Source: Pedobacter sp. BS3 (lineage in GTDB: Bacteria; Bacteroidota; Bacteroidia; Sphingobacteriales; Sphingobacteriaceae). From it: 64,000 nucleotides of DNA. Below are positions 43,472 to 52,768 of this stretch, piece by piece (position 1 is the stretch's first letter; each line of letters opens with the position of its first letter). A program made the translations under genes and the position numbers. Where the stretch lies: the NCBI RefSeq assembly GCF_008274585.1, contig NZ_VTRT01000003.1:558001-622000 (forward strand), given 5' to 3'. The notes under the pieces were generated by a model. The model did not search any database and was not told the origin of the DNA. It worked only from the letters and a program-made list of their open reading frames with translations.

Positions 43472-43629
43472 TCTGCCTGCGCTCGTTTACAGAACGAGTG
43501 CATAAATATCCGGCGTTTATAACGCCGAAATAGCAGAACAGCTTTAAACCGGGATTAGGATATTGAACATGTTTTAGAATAGTGCACAGGGATTTTTACT
43601 TTTAATTTTTTGAATTTTTACTTATAAAA

Positions 43630-46600
43630 ATGAGCTTATCAACCATAAGTATAAAGAGACCGGTTCTTACCATTGTAATGAACCTGATACTGATTTTGTT
43701 CGGTGTGATAGGTTATACCTTTCTCGGCATACGGGAGTTTCCATCTATCGATCCTCCTACCATATCTGTCCGTACCAGTTATTCGGGTGCAAACCCCGAT
43801 ATTATTGAATCGCAGATCACTGAACCGCTGGAAAAGTCCATCAACTCAATTGACGGTATACGCAATATCTCATCATCGAGCAGTTTGGGAACCAGTAACA
43901 TTACGGTTGAATTTAACCTGGATAAAAACCTGGAAGAGGCGGCCAACGATATCCGCGATAAAGTTTCGCAGGCTGCACGCTCTTTACCTCAGGATATTGA
44001 TGCTCCCCCGGTTGTAACCAAAGCCGATGCCGACTCGCAGCCCATTATGATATTAACGGCGCAAAGCAGCACCCGTAATATTATGGATTTGAGCGATTAT
44101 GCCGAAAACGTTATCGCCCAGCAATTACAAACCATTGCCGGCGTAAGCAGTGTGTATATCTACGGACAAAAGCGCTATGCCATGCGCTTATGGATCGATC
44201 CTATGAAGCTGGCTTCGATGGGCTTAACCGTACAGGATGTTCGTAATGCGCTGGATCAGCAAAATGTAGAGCTGCCATCGGGTAAGCTTACCGGCCAGAA
44301 CACCGAGCTTACCATTAAAACGCTGGGTAACATGTCTACTCCCGATCAGTTTGATAACCTGATCATTAAGACCGATGGAAGTAATATTATCCGCTTTAGC
44401 GATGTTGGCCGTGCCGAATATGGCCCTGAAAACCTGGAAACCAGCCTCAGCGAATCCGGTATCCCGATGGTAGGTCTGGCCATTATTCCGCAACCCGGCT
44501 CTAATTACCTGGATATATCCGAAGCTGTAAACAAGCGGTTTGAGTTACTGAAAAACGAGCTTCCGAAAGATATCCAGCTAAAAATGGCTATCGATTACAC
44601 GCTGTTTATCAAAAAATCGGTAACCGAGGTGGCCGAAACCATCCTGGTGGCATTGGTATTGGTAATCCTGATCATTTACCTGTTTTTCAGGGATTGGGGC
44701 ATTGCCTTCCGGCCATTAATAGATATTCCGGTATCGCTGATAGCGACGTTCTTTATCATGTACCTGTTCGGGTTCTCGGTAAACGTGCTCACCCTGCTGG
44801 CTATCGTGCTGGCAACAGGCTTAGTGGTCGATGACGGTATCGTGGTAACCGAAAACATCTTTAAAAAGGTGGAAGAAGGCATGTCGCCCGTAGAAGCAGC
44901 CATCAAAGGAGCCAATGAAATTTTTATAGCGGTTATTTCCATTTCGATAACGCTTGCCGCTGTGTTCCTGCCCGTAATATTTTTAGAGGGATTTGTAGGC
45001 CGGTTATTCCGTGAATTTGGTGTGGTAATAGCCGCAGCCGTTTTGATCTCTGCTTTTGTATCGCTTACGCTTACACCGATGCTGAATGCCTACCTGATGA
45101 AAGGCGGAACACACAAAAAATCAAAATTCTACAACCTCACCGAGCCTTATTTTGAGAAAATGACTTCGGGCTATGCTGAAGCGCTGACTTCGTTCATGAA
45201 ACGCAAGTGGATCAGCTGGCCGGTCGTTATTGTTTGCTTAGGACTCATTGGCTTATTCTGGAAAATCCTGCAAAAGGAAACGGCTCCTTACGATGACCGT
45301 AACCAGCTCAAAGCCAGCATTACTACACCGGAAGGCTCGTCATTTGAGTACACCGAAAAATTTATGAACAAACTGGCTAAGCTGGTTAATGATTCTGTTC
45401 CTGAAAAGAACGTAAACTTGGTTATTACAGCCTCAAGCCAGGGTTCTGCCAGCTCAACCAACTCCGGCCGTTTGAGCATCAAGCTGGTTGATTCTGAAAA
45501 ACGGCATCGCTCACAGCATGAAATTGTAACCAAGCTCAATAAGCTGGCCAAACAGTTTTCTGAAGGAAAAGTATTCTTTACCGAGCAGGCGACCATCGCG
45601 GTAAGCCGTAAAGGAGGATTACCGGTACAATATATTATACAGGCCCCGAACTTTGAAAAGCTTCGCGAAAAGCTGCCCGAATTTGTAAACCAGGTTAGTA
45701 GTGATCCTACGTTCTCGCAGTTTGATGTAGACCTGAAATTCAATAAGCCTGAGATTAACGTTACCATAAACCGTGATAAAGCGCAAAGCTTAGGAGTTTC
45801 TGTACTTGATGTGGCTCAAACGCTGCAACTGGCATTAAGCGGACAGCGCTTCGCTTATTTCTTAATGAACGGGCGGCAGTACCAGGTAGTCGGGCAGTTT
45901 GATAAGCACGACCGCGAAGAGCCTTTAGACCTCTCGTCTATTTTTGTGCGAAGCAATACCGGGCAGCTTATCCAGTTAGATAACCTGATCGAGATGAAAG
46001 AGCAAAGCAGTCCGCCACAGCTCTATCACAACAACCGGTTTATGTCGGCAACCATATCTGCTGGCCTGGCTCCTCACAAAACATTAGGTGACGGCATTGA
46101 TGCGATGGATCGTATAGCCGCTAAAGTGCTCGACAAAAGTTTTTCTACCGATCTTGGCGGCGAATCGCGGGATTTCAGGGAAAGCGGCTCAAACACCATG
46201 TTTGCATTCGGACTGGCCTTGCTGCTGGTGTATCTCATCCTGGCTGCACAGTTTGAAAGTTTCATTGATCCGCTTATCATTATTATTACGGTTCCTTTAG
46301 CTGTGGCCGGTGCGATGGCTTCGCTGTGGCTATTCGGGCAAACCTGGAATATATTCAGCCAGATAGGTACGGTTATGCTTATCGGGCTGGTTACCAAAAA
46401 CGGTATCCTGATTGTTGAATTTGCCAACCAGCTCAAAGAACAGGGTAAACCCAAAGCCGAAGCCATTATCCTGGCCGCGGAAGCCCGTCTTCGCCCGATA
46501 TTGATGACCAGTATGGCTATTGTGCTGGGGGCCTTACCTATTGCCCTGGCTTTAGGTGCAGCAGCCAAAAGCCGTATGGGCATGGGTATTGTTATCGTAG

Positions 46601-46743
46601 GCGGAACTACCTTTTCGCTGATACTTACCCTGTTTGTTATTCCGGGCATCTATGCCATGTGGTCAAGAGAATTAAAACATCCAGCCGTTGAAGAAAAAGT
46701 TAAAGAAAAAGAAAACGCCGATCCGGTAGCCGTAGAGTTATGA
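43630..46743 (+). CDS. RND family efflux pump inner-membrane permease
   Basis: 1037 residues, the usual length. Twelve membrane helices are arranged in two halves. The proton-relay Asp pair is in VLATGLVVDDGIVVTEN, and typical segments include RPVLTIVMNLILILFGVIGYTFLGIREFPSIDPPTI, TPMLNAYLMKGG and the C-terminal GLVTKNGILIVEFANQLKEQGK. It belongs to the HAE1/AcrB-like group. The downstream TolC-like gene overlaps by 4 bp. Confidence 0.95.
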   Translation: MSLSTISIKRPVLTIVMNLILILFGVIGYTFLGIREFPSIDPPTISVRTSYSGANPDIIESQITEPLEKSINSIDGIRNISSSSSLGTSNITVEFNLDKNLEEAANDIRDKVSQAARSLPQDIDAPPVVTKADADSQPIMILTAQSSTRNIMDLSDYAENVIAQQLQTIAGVSSVYIYGQKRYAMRLWIDPMKLASMGLTVQDVRNALDQQNVELPSGKLTGQNTELTIKTLGNMSTPDQFDNLIIKTDGSNIIRFSDVGRAEYGPENLETSLSESGIPMVGLAIIPQPGSNYLDISEAVNKRFELLKNELPKDIQLKMAIDYTLFIKKSVTEVAETILVALVLVILIIYLFFRDWGIAFRPLIDIPVSLIATFFIMYLFGFSVNVLTLLAIVLATGLVVDDGIVVTENIFKKVEEGMSPVEAAIKGANEIFIAVISISITLAAVFLPVIFLEGFVGRLFREFGVVIAAAVLISAFVSLTLTPMLNAYLMKGGTHKKSKFYNLTEPYFEKMTSGYAEALTSFMKRKWISWPVVIVCLGLIGLFWKILQKETAPYDDRNQLKASITTPEGSSFEYTEKFMNKLAKLVNDSVPEKNVNLVITASSQGSASSTNSGRLSIKLVDSEKRHRSQHEIVTKLNKLAKQFSEGKVFFTEQATIAVSRKGGLPVQYIIQAPNFEKLREKLPEFVNQVSSDPTFSQFDVDLKFNKPEINVTINRDKAQSLGVSVLDVAQTLQLALSGQRFAYFLMNGRQYQVVGQFDKHDREEPLDLSSIFVRSNTGQLIQLDNLIEMKEQSSPPQLYHNNRFMSATISAGLAPHKTLGDGIDAMDRIAAKVLDKSFSTDLGGESRDFRESGSNTMFAFGLALLLVYLILAAQFESFIDPLIIIITVPLAVAGAMASLWLFGQTWNIFSQIGTVMLIGLVTKNGILIVEFANQLKEQGKPKAEAIILAAEARLRPILMTSMAIVLGALPIALALGAAAKSRMGMGIVIVGGTTFSLILTLFVIPGIYAMWSRELKHPAVEEKVKEKENADPVAVEL

Positions 46744-48056
46744 GATATATCCTTGCTTTAGTTTACGCTTTTATAGCGCCACTATTTATCAATCAACAAC
46801 TGGCTGCACAGGAGAAATTAACTGTAGAACAGGCCGTACAAATAGCATTACAGAACAACTACGATATTAAGCTGGTATCAAATTCATTGGATATCAGTAA
46901 AAATAATGTAAGCCTGGCAAATGCCGGCATTTTGCCAATGGTAAGCGGCGACTTCAATTCCAATGCAACCATCCAGAATACCGATCAAACCCAATCAACC
47001 GGCCAGGTGGTTCACCGTGAAGGTGCAAAAAACTCCAGCATGACTTATGGCGTGAATCTGAACTGGAAAATTTTTGATGGTTTTGAGATGTTTGCCAATT
47101 ATGACCGTTTAAAAGAGCTGCAAAAGCTGGGCGAGGTGAATTTACGTTCAACTATCCTGGGAACAGTAACCAACGTAATAAATGCTTATTACAGCCTGGT
47201 AAGCCAGCAACAAGCATTAAATTCGGCCGAAACCACGCTTGAAATTTCACAATTGCGGTTACGCAATGCAACTAACCGGTACAGTATTGGTAAAGCCGCC
47301 AAACTGGAGGTGCTTAACGCTAAAGTTGACCTGAATACTGATACAACAAACCTGCTGCGCATGCAGGATGCGTTTAAAACATCCAAAATTCAGCTTAATG
47401 AGTTGCTGGCCAGGGATATTAATACCGATTTCACTATAACCGATACCATTATTATTGATAATCAGCTGGCGCTGAATACGCTTCAAAATCAAATGGCCAG
47501 CCTAAATCCCGATCTGCAGGCGGCTATTGTAAACCAACGCATTGCCGAGCTGAACCTTAAGCAGGTAAAAGCCAGCCGTTATCCTGATATTAGTTTCAAT
47601 ACCGGGTATAATTTCAGTAAAACTACCTCCGAACTGGGTTTTGCCCGGCAGTCGCAAGGAAAAGGTTTTAACTATGGCCTTACTGCCTCCATCAACATAT
47701 TCAATGGTTTTTTGCAAAAAAAGAATGAAAAAAATGCTGCAATAGAAATAGAAAATGCCCGGCTTGAATACGATAAGCTACATCAGAATATTCAATCGCA
47801 GCTGCTGTCGGCCTACCAAACGTACCAAACCAATTTAAAGTTAGTAACGCTTGAACAGAAAAACCAGGCTGTGGCTAAGCAGAATCTGGACATCACGTTA
47901 GAAAAATTCAAATTAGGCACAGTTGCACCCATAGATTTCAGGGAGGCCCAGCTCAATTACGTAGAAGCCAGCGTACGGTATACCAATGCCCAGTATGCTG
48001 CAAAAATATCAGAAATTGCACTAAAACAGCTATCGGGAACGTTAGAATTACAATAA
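46740..48056 (+). CDS. TolC family outer-membrane efflux protein
   Basis: 438 residues with signal peptide (MRYILALVYAFIAPLFINQQLAAQ). It shows the two-repeat coiled-coil architecture: LTVEQAVQIALQNNYDIKLV...NAYYSLVSQQQALNSAETTLEISQLRLRNATNRYSIGKAAKLEVLNAKVDLNTDTTNLL, and near 290-430 the second repeat ending FKLGTVAPIDFREAQLNYVEASVRYTNAQY. It completes the tripartite pump; the ATG overlaps the pump stop. Confidence 0.94.
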   Translation: MRYILALVYAFIAPLFINQQLAAQEKLTVEQAVQIALQNNYDIKLVSNSLDISKNNVSLANAGILPMVSGDFNSNATIQNTDQTQSTGQVVHREGAKNSSMTYGVNLNWKIFDGFEMFANYDRLKELQKLGEVNLRSTILGTVTNVINAYYSLVSQQQALNSAETTLEISQLRLRNATNRYSIGKAAKLEVLNAKVDLNTDTTNLLRMQDAFKTSKIQLNELLARDINTDFTITDTIIIDNQLALNTLQNQMASLNPDLQAAIVNQRIAELNLKQVKASRYPDISFNTGYNFSKTTSELGFARQSQGKGFNYGLTASINIFNGFLQKKNEKNAAIEIENARLEYDKLHQNIQSQLLSAYQTYQTNLKLVTLEQKNQAVAKQNLDITLEKFKLGTVAPIDFREAQLNYVEASVRYTNAQYAAKISEIALKQLSGTLELQ

Positions 48057-48170
48057 ATCAGGAATTATATCCGTCTGGAAAATTATTTTAAAATAAACTT
48101 TAAACAATTTTCCGTTCATTATATTTTTACTTAATATTAATGGCAAAGTAAAAATACTAATTTCGTGTTT

Positions 48171-48584
48171 ATGGAAATCCACCGATACAAAACCGTATTG
48201 CTGGTTGACGATAATTACATTGACAACCTGATAAGCCGCAAGTTATTGGAAAACAATGATTTTTCAGAAAACATCATTATTTATGAATCTCCGCAGGAAG
48301 CGCTGGATTTTATACAGCAGGCTTTAACAGAAAACCAAAATATACCCGAAATTATCTTCCTGGATATCAGGATGCCTGAAATAAGCGGTTTTGATTTTTT
48401 AAAACGACTTAATGCAATGGATAATATCCTGCAACACAACATTAAAATATATATGTTATCTTCGTCGCTTGATCCAACCGACCTTAAAAAGGTGGAAGAA
48501 AGTAAACTGGTAACAAACTTTATTGGTAAACCCTTAACCTCACAAAGCCTTACAGCAATTAAAAATGATATTAGTAGCAGATAG
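48171..48584 (+). CDS. Single-domain response regulator
   Basis: 137 residues from ATG 48171. Acidic pocket VLLVDDN, phospho-acceptor Asp in IIFLDIRMPEISG, and Lys in FIGKPLTSQ. No output domain or adjacent kinase. It overlaps the following kinase-like gene by 20 bp. Confidence 0.88.
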   Translation: MEIHRYKTVLLVDDNYIDNLISRKLLENNDFSENIIIYESPQEALDFIQQALTENQNIPEIIFLDIRMPEISGFDFLKRLNAMDNILQHNIKIYMLSSSLDPTDLKKVEESKLVTNFIGKPLTSQSLTAIKNDISSR

Positions 48585-49419
48585 CGGATCGTCCAAAACA
48601 GACTGGATGCTGAAGTTACCCGATTCCAAAGCGCTTGAATTTCATACTCCCGGACTTAACCCCTACTTTCTCAACGAAAACGAAATAACCAAGATAATTG
48701 CCAATACCTCAGCCATTCAGCCCTATGCAGCTCAGGTAACAGAAATATACTTTTTCGGGGCCGGCTGCTCCACTCCCGATAAGCATGAAACAGTTTCTAA
48801 CGGGTTATCGGCGTTCTTCAAAAATGCCTTTATCAGCGTTGACAGCGATAGTATTGGCTCCGCCTACGCAACCTGTGGAACAGGAAAAGGCTTCAGCTGC
48901 GTATTAGGAACTGGCTCCAACATTGCTTTCTTCGATGGAAAAAACGTTATAAACGGCGTACACGGTTTGGGCTATATCCTCGGCGATGAAGGCTCCGGCA
49001 CGTACTACGGCAAGAAGCTTATCACCGATTACATGTACGGCAATATGCCTGATGAAGTGGCGCAGGCATTCAGCAGCAATTATACCGTTGACCACGAAAC
49101 CATTACCAAAAAGCTGTACCAGCAACCGGGCGGCAACCTGTACCTGGCCTCGTTTGCAAGGTTTTTAAGCGAGGTACGAACACACGAGTACACCCAAAAC
49201 CTGCTTAAAAACGGCTTTAACGAATTTATTGATACCCATATACTTACCTATCCCGATTACCATCAGCATACGTTTCATTTCGTAGGCTCCATTGCCTGGC
49301 ATTTTAAGGATATATTACTGACAGCCTGTAAACAAAAATCAGTAAAAGTGGGTAAGGTACTCCAAAAGCCCATTCACGAGCTGTTCGAATTTATTGTTAA
49401 ACGCGAAGCAGCAAGCTAA
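48565..49419 (+). CDS. BadF/BadG-type ATPase, probably N-acetylglucosamine kinase
   Basis: 284 residues of the ASKHA superfamily: phosphate-1 motif MILVADSGSSKTDWML, phosphate-2 VLGTGSNIAFFDG, and the segment GYILGDEGSGTYYGKKL. This is the pattern of bacterial and eukaryotic N-acetylglucosamine kinase-like proteins. Its start ATG lies within the response-regulator gene. A sugar-kinase role fits the hexosamine genes further along, though they are separate transcripts. Confidence 0.85.
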   Translation: MILVADSGSSKTDWMLKLPDSKALEFHTPGLNPYFLNENEITKIIANTSAIQPYAAQVTEIYFFGAGCSTPDKHETVSNGLSAFFKNAFISVDSDSIGSAYATCGTGKGFSCVLGTGSNIAFFDGKNVINGVHGLGYILGDEGSGTYYGKKLITDYMYGNMPDEVAQAFSSNYTVDHETITKKLYQQPGGNLYLASFARFLSEVRTHEYTQNLLKNGFNEFIDTHILTYPDYHQHTFHFVGSIAWHFKDILLTACKQKSVKVGKVLQKPIHELFEFIVKREAAS

Positions 49420-49454
49420 TAACAGCTCTTTCTTCTTTTTTAGAAAAGCAAAAC

Positions 49455-49562
49455 CATTGCCCGTGGGTTCCGGCAGCCCGGCTTTACGTTCATACGCCTG
49501 CGGCCTGCCCCGGTACCTCGCGGAGCATTCCGCACAGGGCCGGTATCCACTTCAATCCGGTT
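49455..49562. other. G+C-rich island between convergent genes
   Basis: About 108 bp conspicuously richer in G+C than its neighbours (for example GGTTCCGGCAGCCCGGC and GCGGCCTGCCCCGGTACC). No start or protein family is recognised. It could be a dispersed repeat or remnant DNA. Confidence 0.45.
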
Positions 49563-49604
49563 TAGTTAATATTTGCCTGTACTACTATCAAAACTTATCC
49601 AGTG

Positions 49605-50087
49605 TTATTCATTGTTTACACGAAGCTTTATAATATGCTCCAGTGCTTGTACATCAAGCTGGTCTTTGGGTCTGTTTACAGCCTTTTTGTTGGCAATAAG
49701 TTGATTGATATGCAAAAATGGCACATGGATACCATCTATATTAGCTACAGAAGCTAATGACAGACATGCATCAAAAGAATATTCTTCTAATCCTTTCATT
49801 TCTGTTAAAATATCCAATCGTAAACCATTATTGAGATGAAAGTCTGTCCAACCGGCAATAAAAGTTATGGTTTCCAATTGGGGGATATCTCCAAATCCAT
49901 ACGCATTGAATGCATTGCGAAGCCGTTTTCTATTTTCAGGAGAATCCTGTATCCAAATATCCAGGTCTCCGGTAAATCGTTGAAATCCATGTAAGTTTGT
50001 TGCATATCCTCCTACTATAATGTATGCTACATTACAGGTTTCCAGGCTTCTCCAAAAATTCAGAATATCCTCATCAAAAACATCCAT
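49605..50087 (-). CDS. Nucleotidyltransferase-fold protein
   Basis: 160 residues. The motif IIVGGYATNLHGFQRFTGDLDIWIQ contains the GG...DxD core of the Pol-beta-like nucleotidyltransferase superfamily, and a third acidic residue may be in LRLDILTEM. It is compact, like MNT/AbiEii-type toxins. It lies 6 bp downstream of a 61-residue gene that could be its partner. Confidence 0.83.
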   Translation of the reverse strand: MDVFDEDILNFWRSLETCNVAYIIVGGYATNLHGFQRFTGDLDIWIQDSPENRKRLRNAFNAYGFGDIPQLETITFIAGWTDFHLNNGLRLDILTEMKGLEEYSFDACLSLASVANIDGIHVPFLHINQLIANKKAVNRPKDQLDVQALEHIIKLRVNNE

Positions 50088-50093
50088 ATTAAT

Positions 50094-50279
50094 TTATTTG
50101 CTAATGGATGGTTTATGAATTATAACTGCTTTCTGCAAGGTCTGTTGTACCTTATAAAGCCGGGTTGCCATTTCAAAGCGTTCTTTGTACGAGCGATTAA
50201 GACCCTCCTTAAGCAATGCTATTTCGGCCTCGGTAATACTGGTAATACTATTGTTGTCTTTCTTCCCAGATATGCTCAT
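50094..50279 (-). CDS. Small helical protein paired with the nucleotidyltransferase
   Basis: 61 residues, mostly helical and charged (ITEAEIALLKEGLNRSYKERFEMATRLYKVQQTLQKAVI). It is 6 bp upstream of the nucleotidyltransferase gene. It may be an antitoxin or regulatory subunit; there is no family I can name. Confidence 0.6.
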   Translation of the reverse strand: MSISGKKDNNSITSITEAEIALLKEGLNRSYKERFEMATRLYKVQQTLQKAVIIHKPSISK

Positions 50280-50506
50280 ACAAGTTAATCTTATACCGAT
50301 TATAAAAATACAAATTTACGACTTAGCAGTCAGGCGCAAAATTACAAAACACCCATATTATCTATATAGTATGCATCTTCTATTAGCCTGCCTCTCAAAC
50401 AAACCAGTTATAGCATCCATTTAAAATATCATTACCACAAACGAATAAAATATTTTAGTATTTTTGAGTATTATGCAAACCACCTATCGTTTAACAGGAA
50501 ATAAGT

Positions 50507-50704
50507 ATGGCTTTTCTAAAGACTCTTAAAACTATGTTTGCAGGACAAGAAGTCGAAATTACGGTGAAATCGGTAAAGCCACAAGAAAAAACACAAACCG
50601 GCCTGCTCGAAATGATTCAGCAAAACCGGCAACAAGCACCCAAAATATCCCAGGAAACAGATATTCGTCGCCTTATTGATGACTCTCAATATCCTACCGA
50701 ATAA
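50507..50704 (+). CDS. Antitoxin-like protein with apparently frameshifted N-terminus
   Basis: 65 residues from ATG 50507 (MAFLKTLKTMFAGQEVEITV). In another frame, an ATG at 50473 codes for MQTTYRLTGNKYG before running to a stop. Known small Bacteroidota antitoxins begin with an MxTTYRL-type motif and continue with FLxxLKxxF...EIEITV, so a single indel near 50505 appears to have split the original frame. The remaining C-terminal part (LLEMIQQNRQQAPKIS...RRLIDDSQYPTE) is intact. It is followed directly by a PIN toxin gene. Confidence 0.65.
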   Translation: MAFLKTLKTMFAGQEVEITVKSVKPQEKTQTGLLEMIQQNRQQAPKISQETDIRRLIDDSQYPTE

Positions 50705-51114
50705 TTAACACGACGTATATTGATACAGATGTACTGATTCATTCCCTGGTTAATCAGAATACAGATCTGCATTTAAAAGCCAATAATATAATAGAGGCAT
50801 TGGCCCTGGAAAATCGCTTTTCCATTTCATGGCTAAGTATACAGGAAGTTGGTTTTGTACCGGCGAAGCTCAGGCAGTCAGAATCTTTTATAATCTCAAA
50901 AGTGCATCCATTAATGTCTGCTATGCCGATACAATATGGGCTAATAGAATTTACCAGGGCAATAGAGCTGGCAAAGATTATCGGCTTTAAAGATTTTAAC
51001 GATTGCCTGCATACCGCAATCGCGGAGCAATATTGCTCTGACATATATACCTGTAATTACAAAGATTTTATGCGTATTCAGCCTCATACTTCTTTATCAA
51101 TTCATTTCCTGTAA
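50701..51114 (+). CDS. PIN-domain toxin (VapC-like) with lost ATG
   Basis: The frame encodes NTTYIDTDVLIHSLVNQN, then WLSIQEVGF, GFKDFNDCLHTAIAEQYC and IYTCNYKDFM, which contain the acidic residues of a PIN ribonuclease. The natural start would be an ATG at 50701, but the sequence is ATA; the overlapping antitoxin stop would then have changed from TGA to TAA. The first canonical ATG or TTG lies inside the domain at or after 50794 and would remove the first active-site Asp. It is therefore probably silent or poorly translated. Confidence 0.72.
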   Translation: MINTTYIDTDVLIHSLVNQNTDLHLKANNIIEALALENRFSISWLSIQEVGFVPAKLRQSESFIISKVHPLMSAMPIQYGLIEFTRAIELAKIIGFKDFNDCLHTAIAEQYCSDIYTCNYKDFMRIQPHTSLSIHFL

Positions 51115-51152
51115 GCAGATAAACAGCGTCAAATATTTTTGTATAAGAAATG

Positions 51153-51231
51153 CGGATTACAAATCCGGGATTATCAGCAACGGGATTGCAAATCCCGTCG
51201 AGCTATGGTTACAAATCCCGTCGAGCTATGG
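51153..51231. repeat. Cluster of short palindromes and a 23-bp direct repeat
   Basis: CGGATT-ACA-AATCCG (51153-51167), CGGGATT-GCA-AATCCCG (51181-51197), and a 20-bp sequence CAAATCCCGTCGAGCTATGG repeated at 51189 and 51212 with a 23-bp period. The remaining sequence up to 51334 is without a recognised feature. Confidence 0.75.
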
Positions 51232-51334
51232 GATTGTATCGCTTTAACCAGATATGAATCTGGCACAAGCTAAGCCTCTGCACAAAGCAACCGCTTAAGC
51301 TTGCGCCAGATAAGATGAGCTCAGAAACAGCGGA

Positions 51335-52681
51335 TTAATATCCACTATCATCTAATGCAAATGTATTCTTGCGTGTTTTCCATTTGCCACGGGTAAAGTC
51401 AGGAACTTCCTGTGGCTTATTGCCTTCTTTAATAGATTTCTCTGATAACGGACTGATTACGCTCATTGTTACCGAATCATACACATCAATCGGTGTTTGT
51501 TTCTTTTCTTTCACGGCTTTAACAAAAGCGTTAAACACAAACCAGTCTATACCGCCATGTCCTGCACCTTTAGCATTTGATCCGTACTTCTTCCACAGCG
51601 GATGATCGTATTTTTCAAACCACTCCTTGGTTGAATCCCATTGATCATCTTTCTTCGACTGATGTTCAATATAGATTGATTTGGCTACATCCATCCAGAT
51701 ACCTTTGGTTCCCTGTACCCTGAAACCAATAGAGTATGGCCTTGGCAGGTGTGTATCGTGCGTCAGCAAAACGGTTTCGCCATTGGCGCAATTCAACATC
51801 GTGGTAACCACATCGCCCTCTTTATAGTTAATTTTAGCGTTCGGATGTCCGGGCGACAGTTCTTCCACATAAGCGGCAAGTCCGCGGGCCTTAGAGCTAA
51901 AAGACACCAGGTTGGTAAAGCGGTTACCCCGGTTAATGTCAATATATTGCATTACCGGGCCTGCACCATGCGTCGGGTACAAATCGCCGTCCCGGTCAAT
52001 GTTGAACTGGGTTCGCCATTGGGCTTCGCTATATCCCTCTTTACCAAATTTCACTCCGCCTCCGTAAGCCTGTTTTCCATCGTTAAACAGCACATTACGT
52101 AAATCGTGCTGATATCCGCCTTCAAGATGCACCAGCTCGCCGAACAAGCCCTGGCGCACCATATTTAATACGGCCAGCACATCCCGGCGATAACATACGT
52201 TTTCAAGCGTCATATAGGGTACACCCGTTTTCTCGGATGTATTCACAATATCCCAATGGTCTTGTACGGTTAAACCGGCAATTACCTCGCAACCCACGTA
52301 TTTCCCAGCCTTCATGGCATCAACAGCCTGATCGCGGTGAAACTGCCAGGGTGTAGAAATAATTACAGCATCAATATCTTTTCTGTCCAGAAGTTTTTTA
52401 TAAGCATCCAGGCCGCCGGTATATTCCTGTGCTGCCGGCTTACCGGCTTTGGCAATCTGCTCACGGCAATGTTTCAGCGAATCTTCCTGCGTATCGCATA
52501 TCGCTACAATTTCAACATCGTCACGCAGTAACGCCGAGCCAATATGAACACGGCCACGCATACCTACTCCGATGTAGCCTAACCGTACTTTTCCTGTATC
52601 GGCAAACAGGCTGCCCGATGGTAAAATGGCAAAGCCCGCTGCCGCAATAGCCGAATTTTTAATAAAATCTCTTCTTTCCAT
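51335..52681 (-). CDS. GH109 glycosidase (alpha-N-acetylgalactosaminidase-type)
   Basis: 448 residues from ATG 52681, with a Tat-like leader (MERRDFIKNSAIAAAGFAILPSGS). Gfo/Idh/MocA fold: KVRLGYIGVGMRGRVHIGSALLRDDVEIVAICD. The stretch MTLENVCYRRDVLAVLNMVRQGLFGELVHLEGGYQHDLR, followed by YPTHGAGPVMQYIDINRGNRF, corresponds to GH109 enzymes, which use tightly bound NAD to hydrolyse terminal alpha-GalNAc. A LacI-type operator lies 88-101 bp upstream. General Gfo/Idh oxidoreductase activity is the alternative. Confidence 0.85.
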   Translation of the reverse strand: MERRDFIKNSAIAAAGFAILPSGSLFADTGKVRLGYIGVGMRGRVHIGSALLRDDVEIVAICDTQEDSLKHCREQIAKAGKPAAQEYTGGLDAYKKLLDRKDIDAVIISTPWQFHRDQAVDAMKAGKYVGCEVIAGLTVQDHWDIVNTSEKTGVPYMTLENVCYRRDVLAVLNMVRQGLFGELVHLEGGYQHDLRNVLFNDGKQAYGGGVKFGKEGYSEAQWRTQFNIDRDGDLYPTHGAGPVMQYIDINRGNRFTNLVSFSSKARGLAAYVEELSPGHPNAKINYKEGDVVTTMLNCANGETVLLTHDTHLPRPYSIGFRVQGTKGIWMDVAKSIYIEHQSKKDDQWDSTKEWFEKYDHPLWKKYGSNAKGAGHGGIDWFVFNAFVKAVKEKKQTPIDVYDSVTMSVISPLSEKSIKEGNKPQEVPDFTRGKWKTRKNTFALDDSGY

Positions 52682-52768
52682 GTTTAATTTTAATTGTTGT
52701 GTATAGATTACTGCCATGAAGTTAGGATTAACTATGACCTTAACCGAATTTTAACCCGATTATTACAA

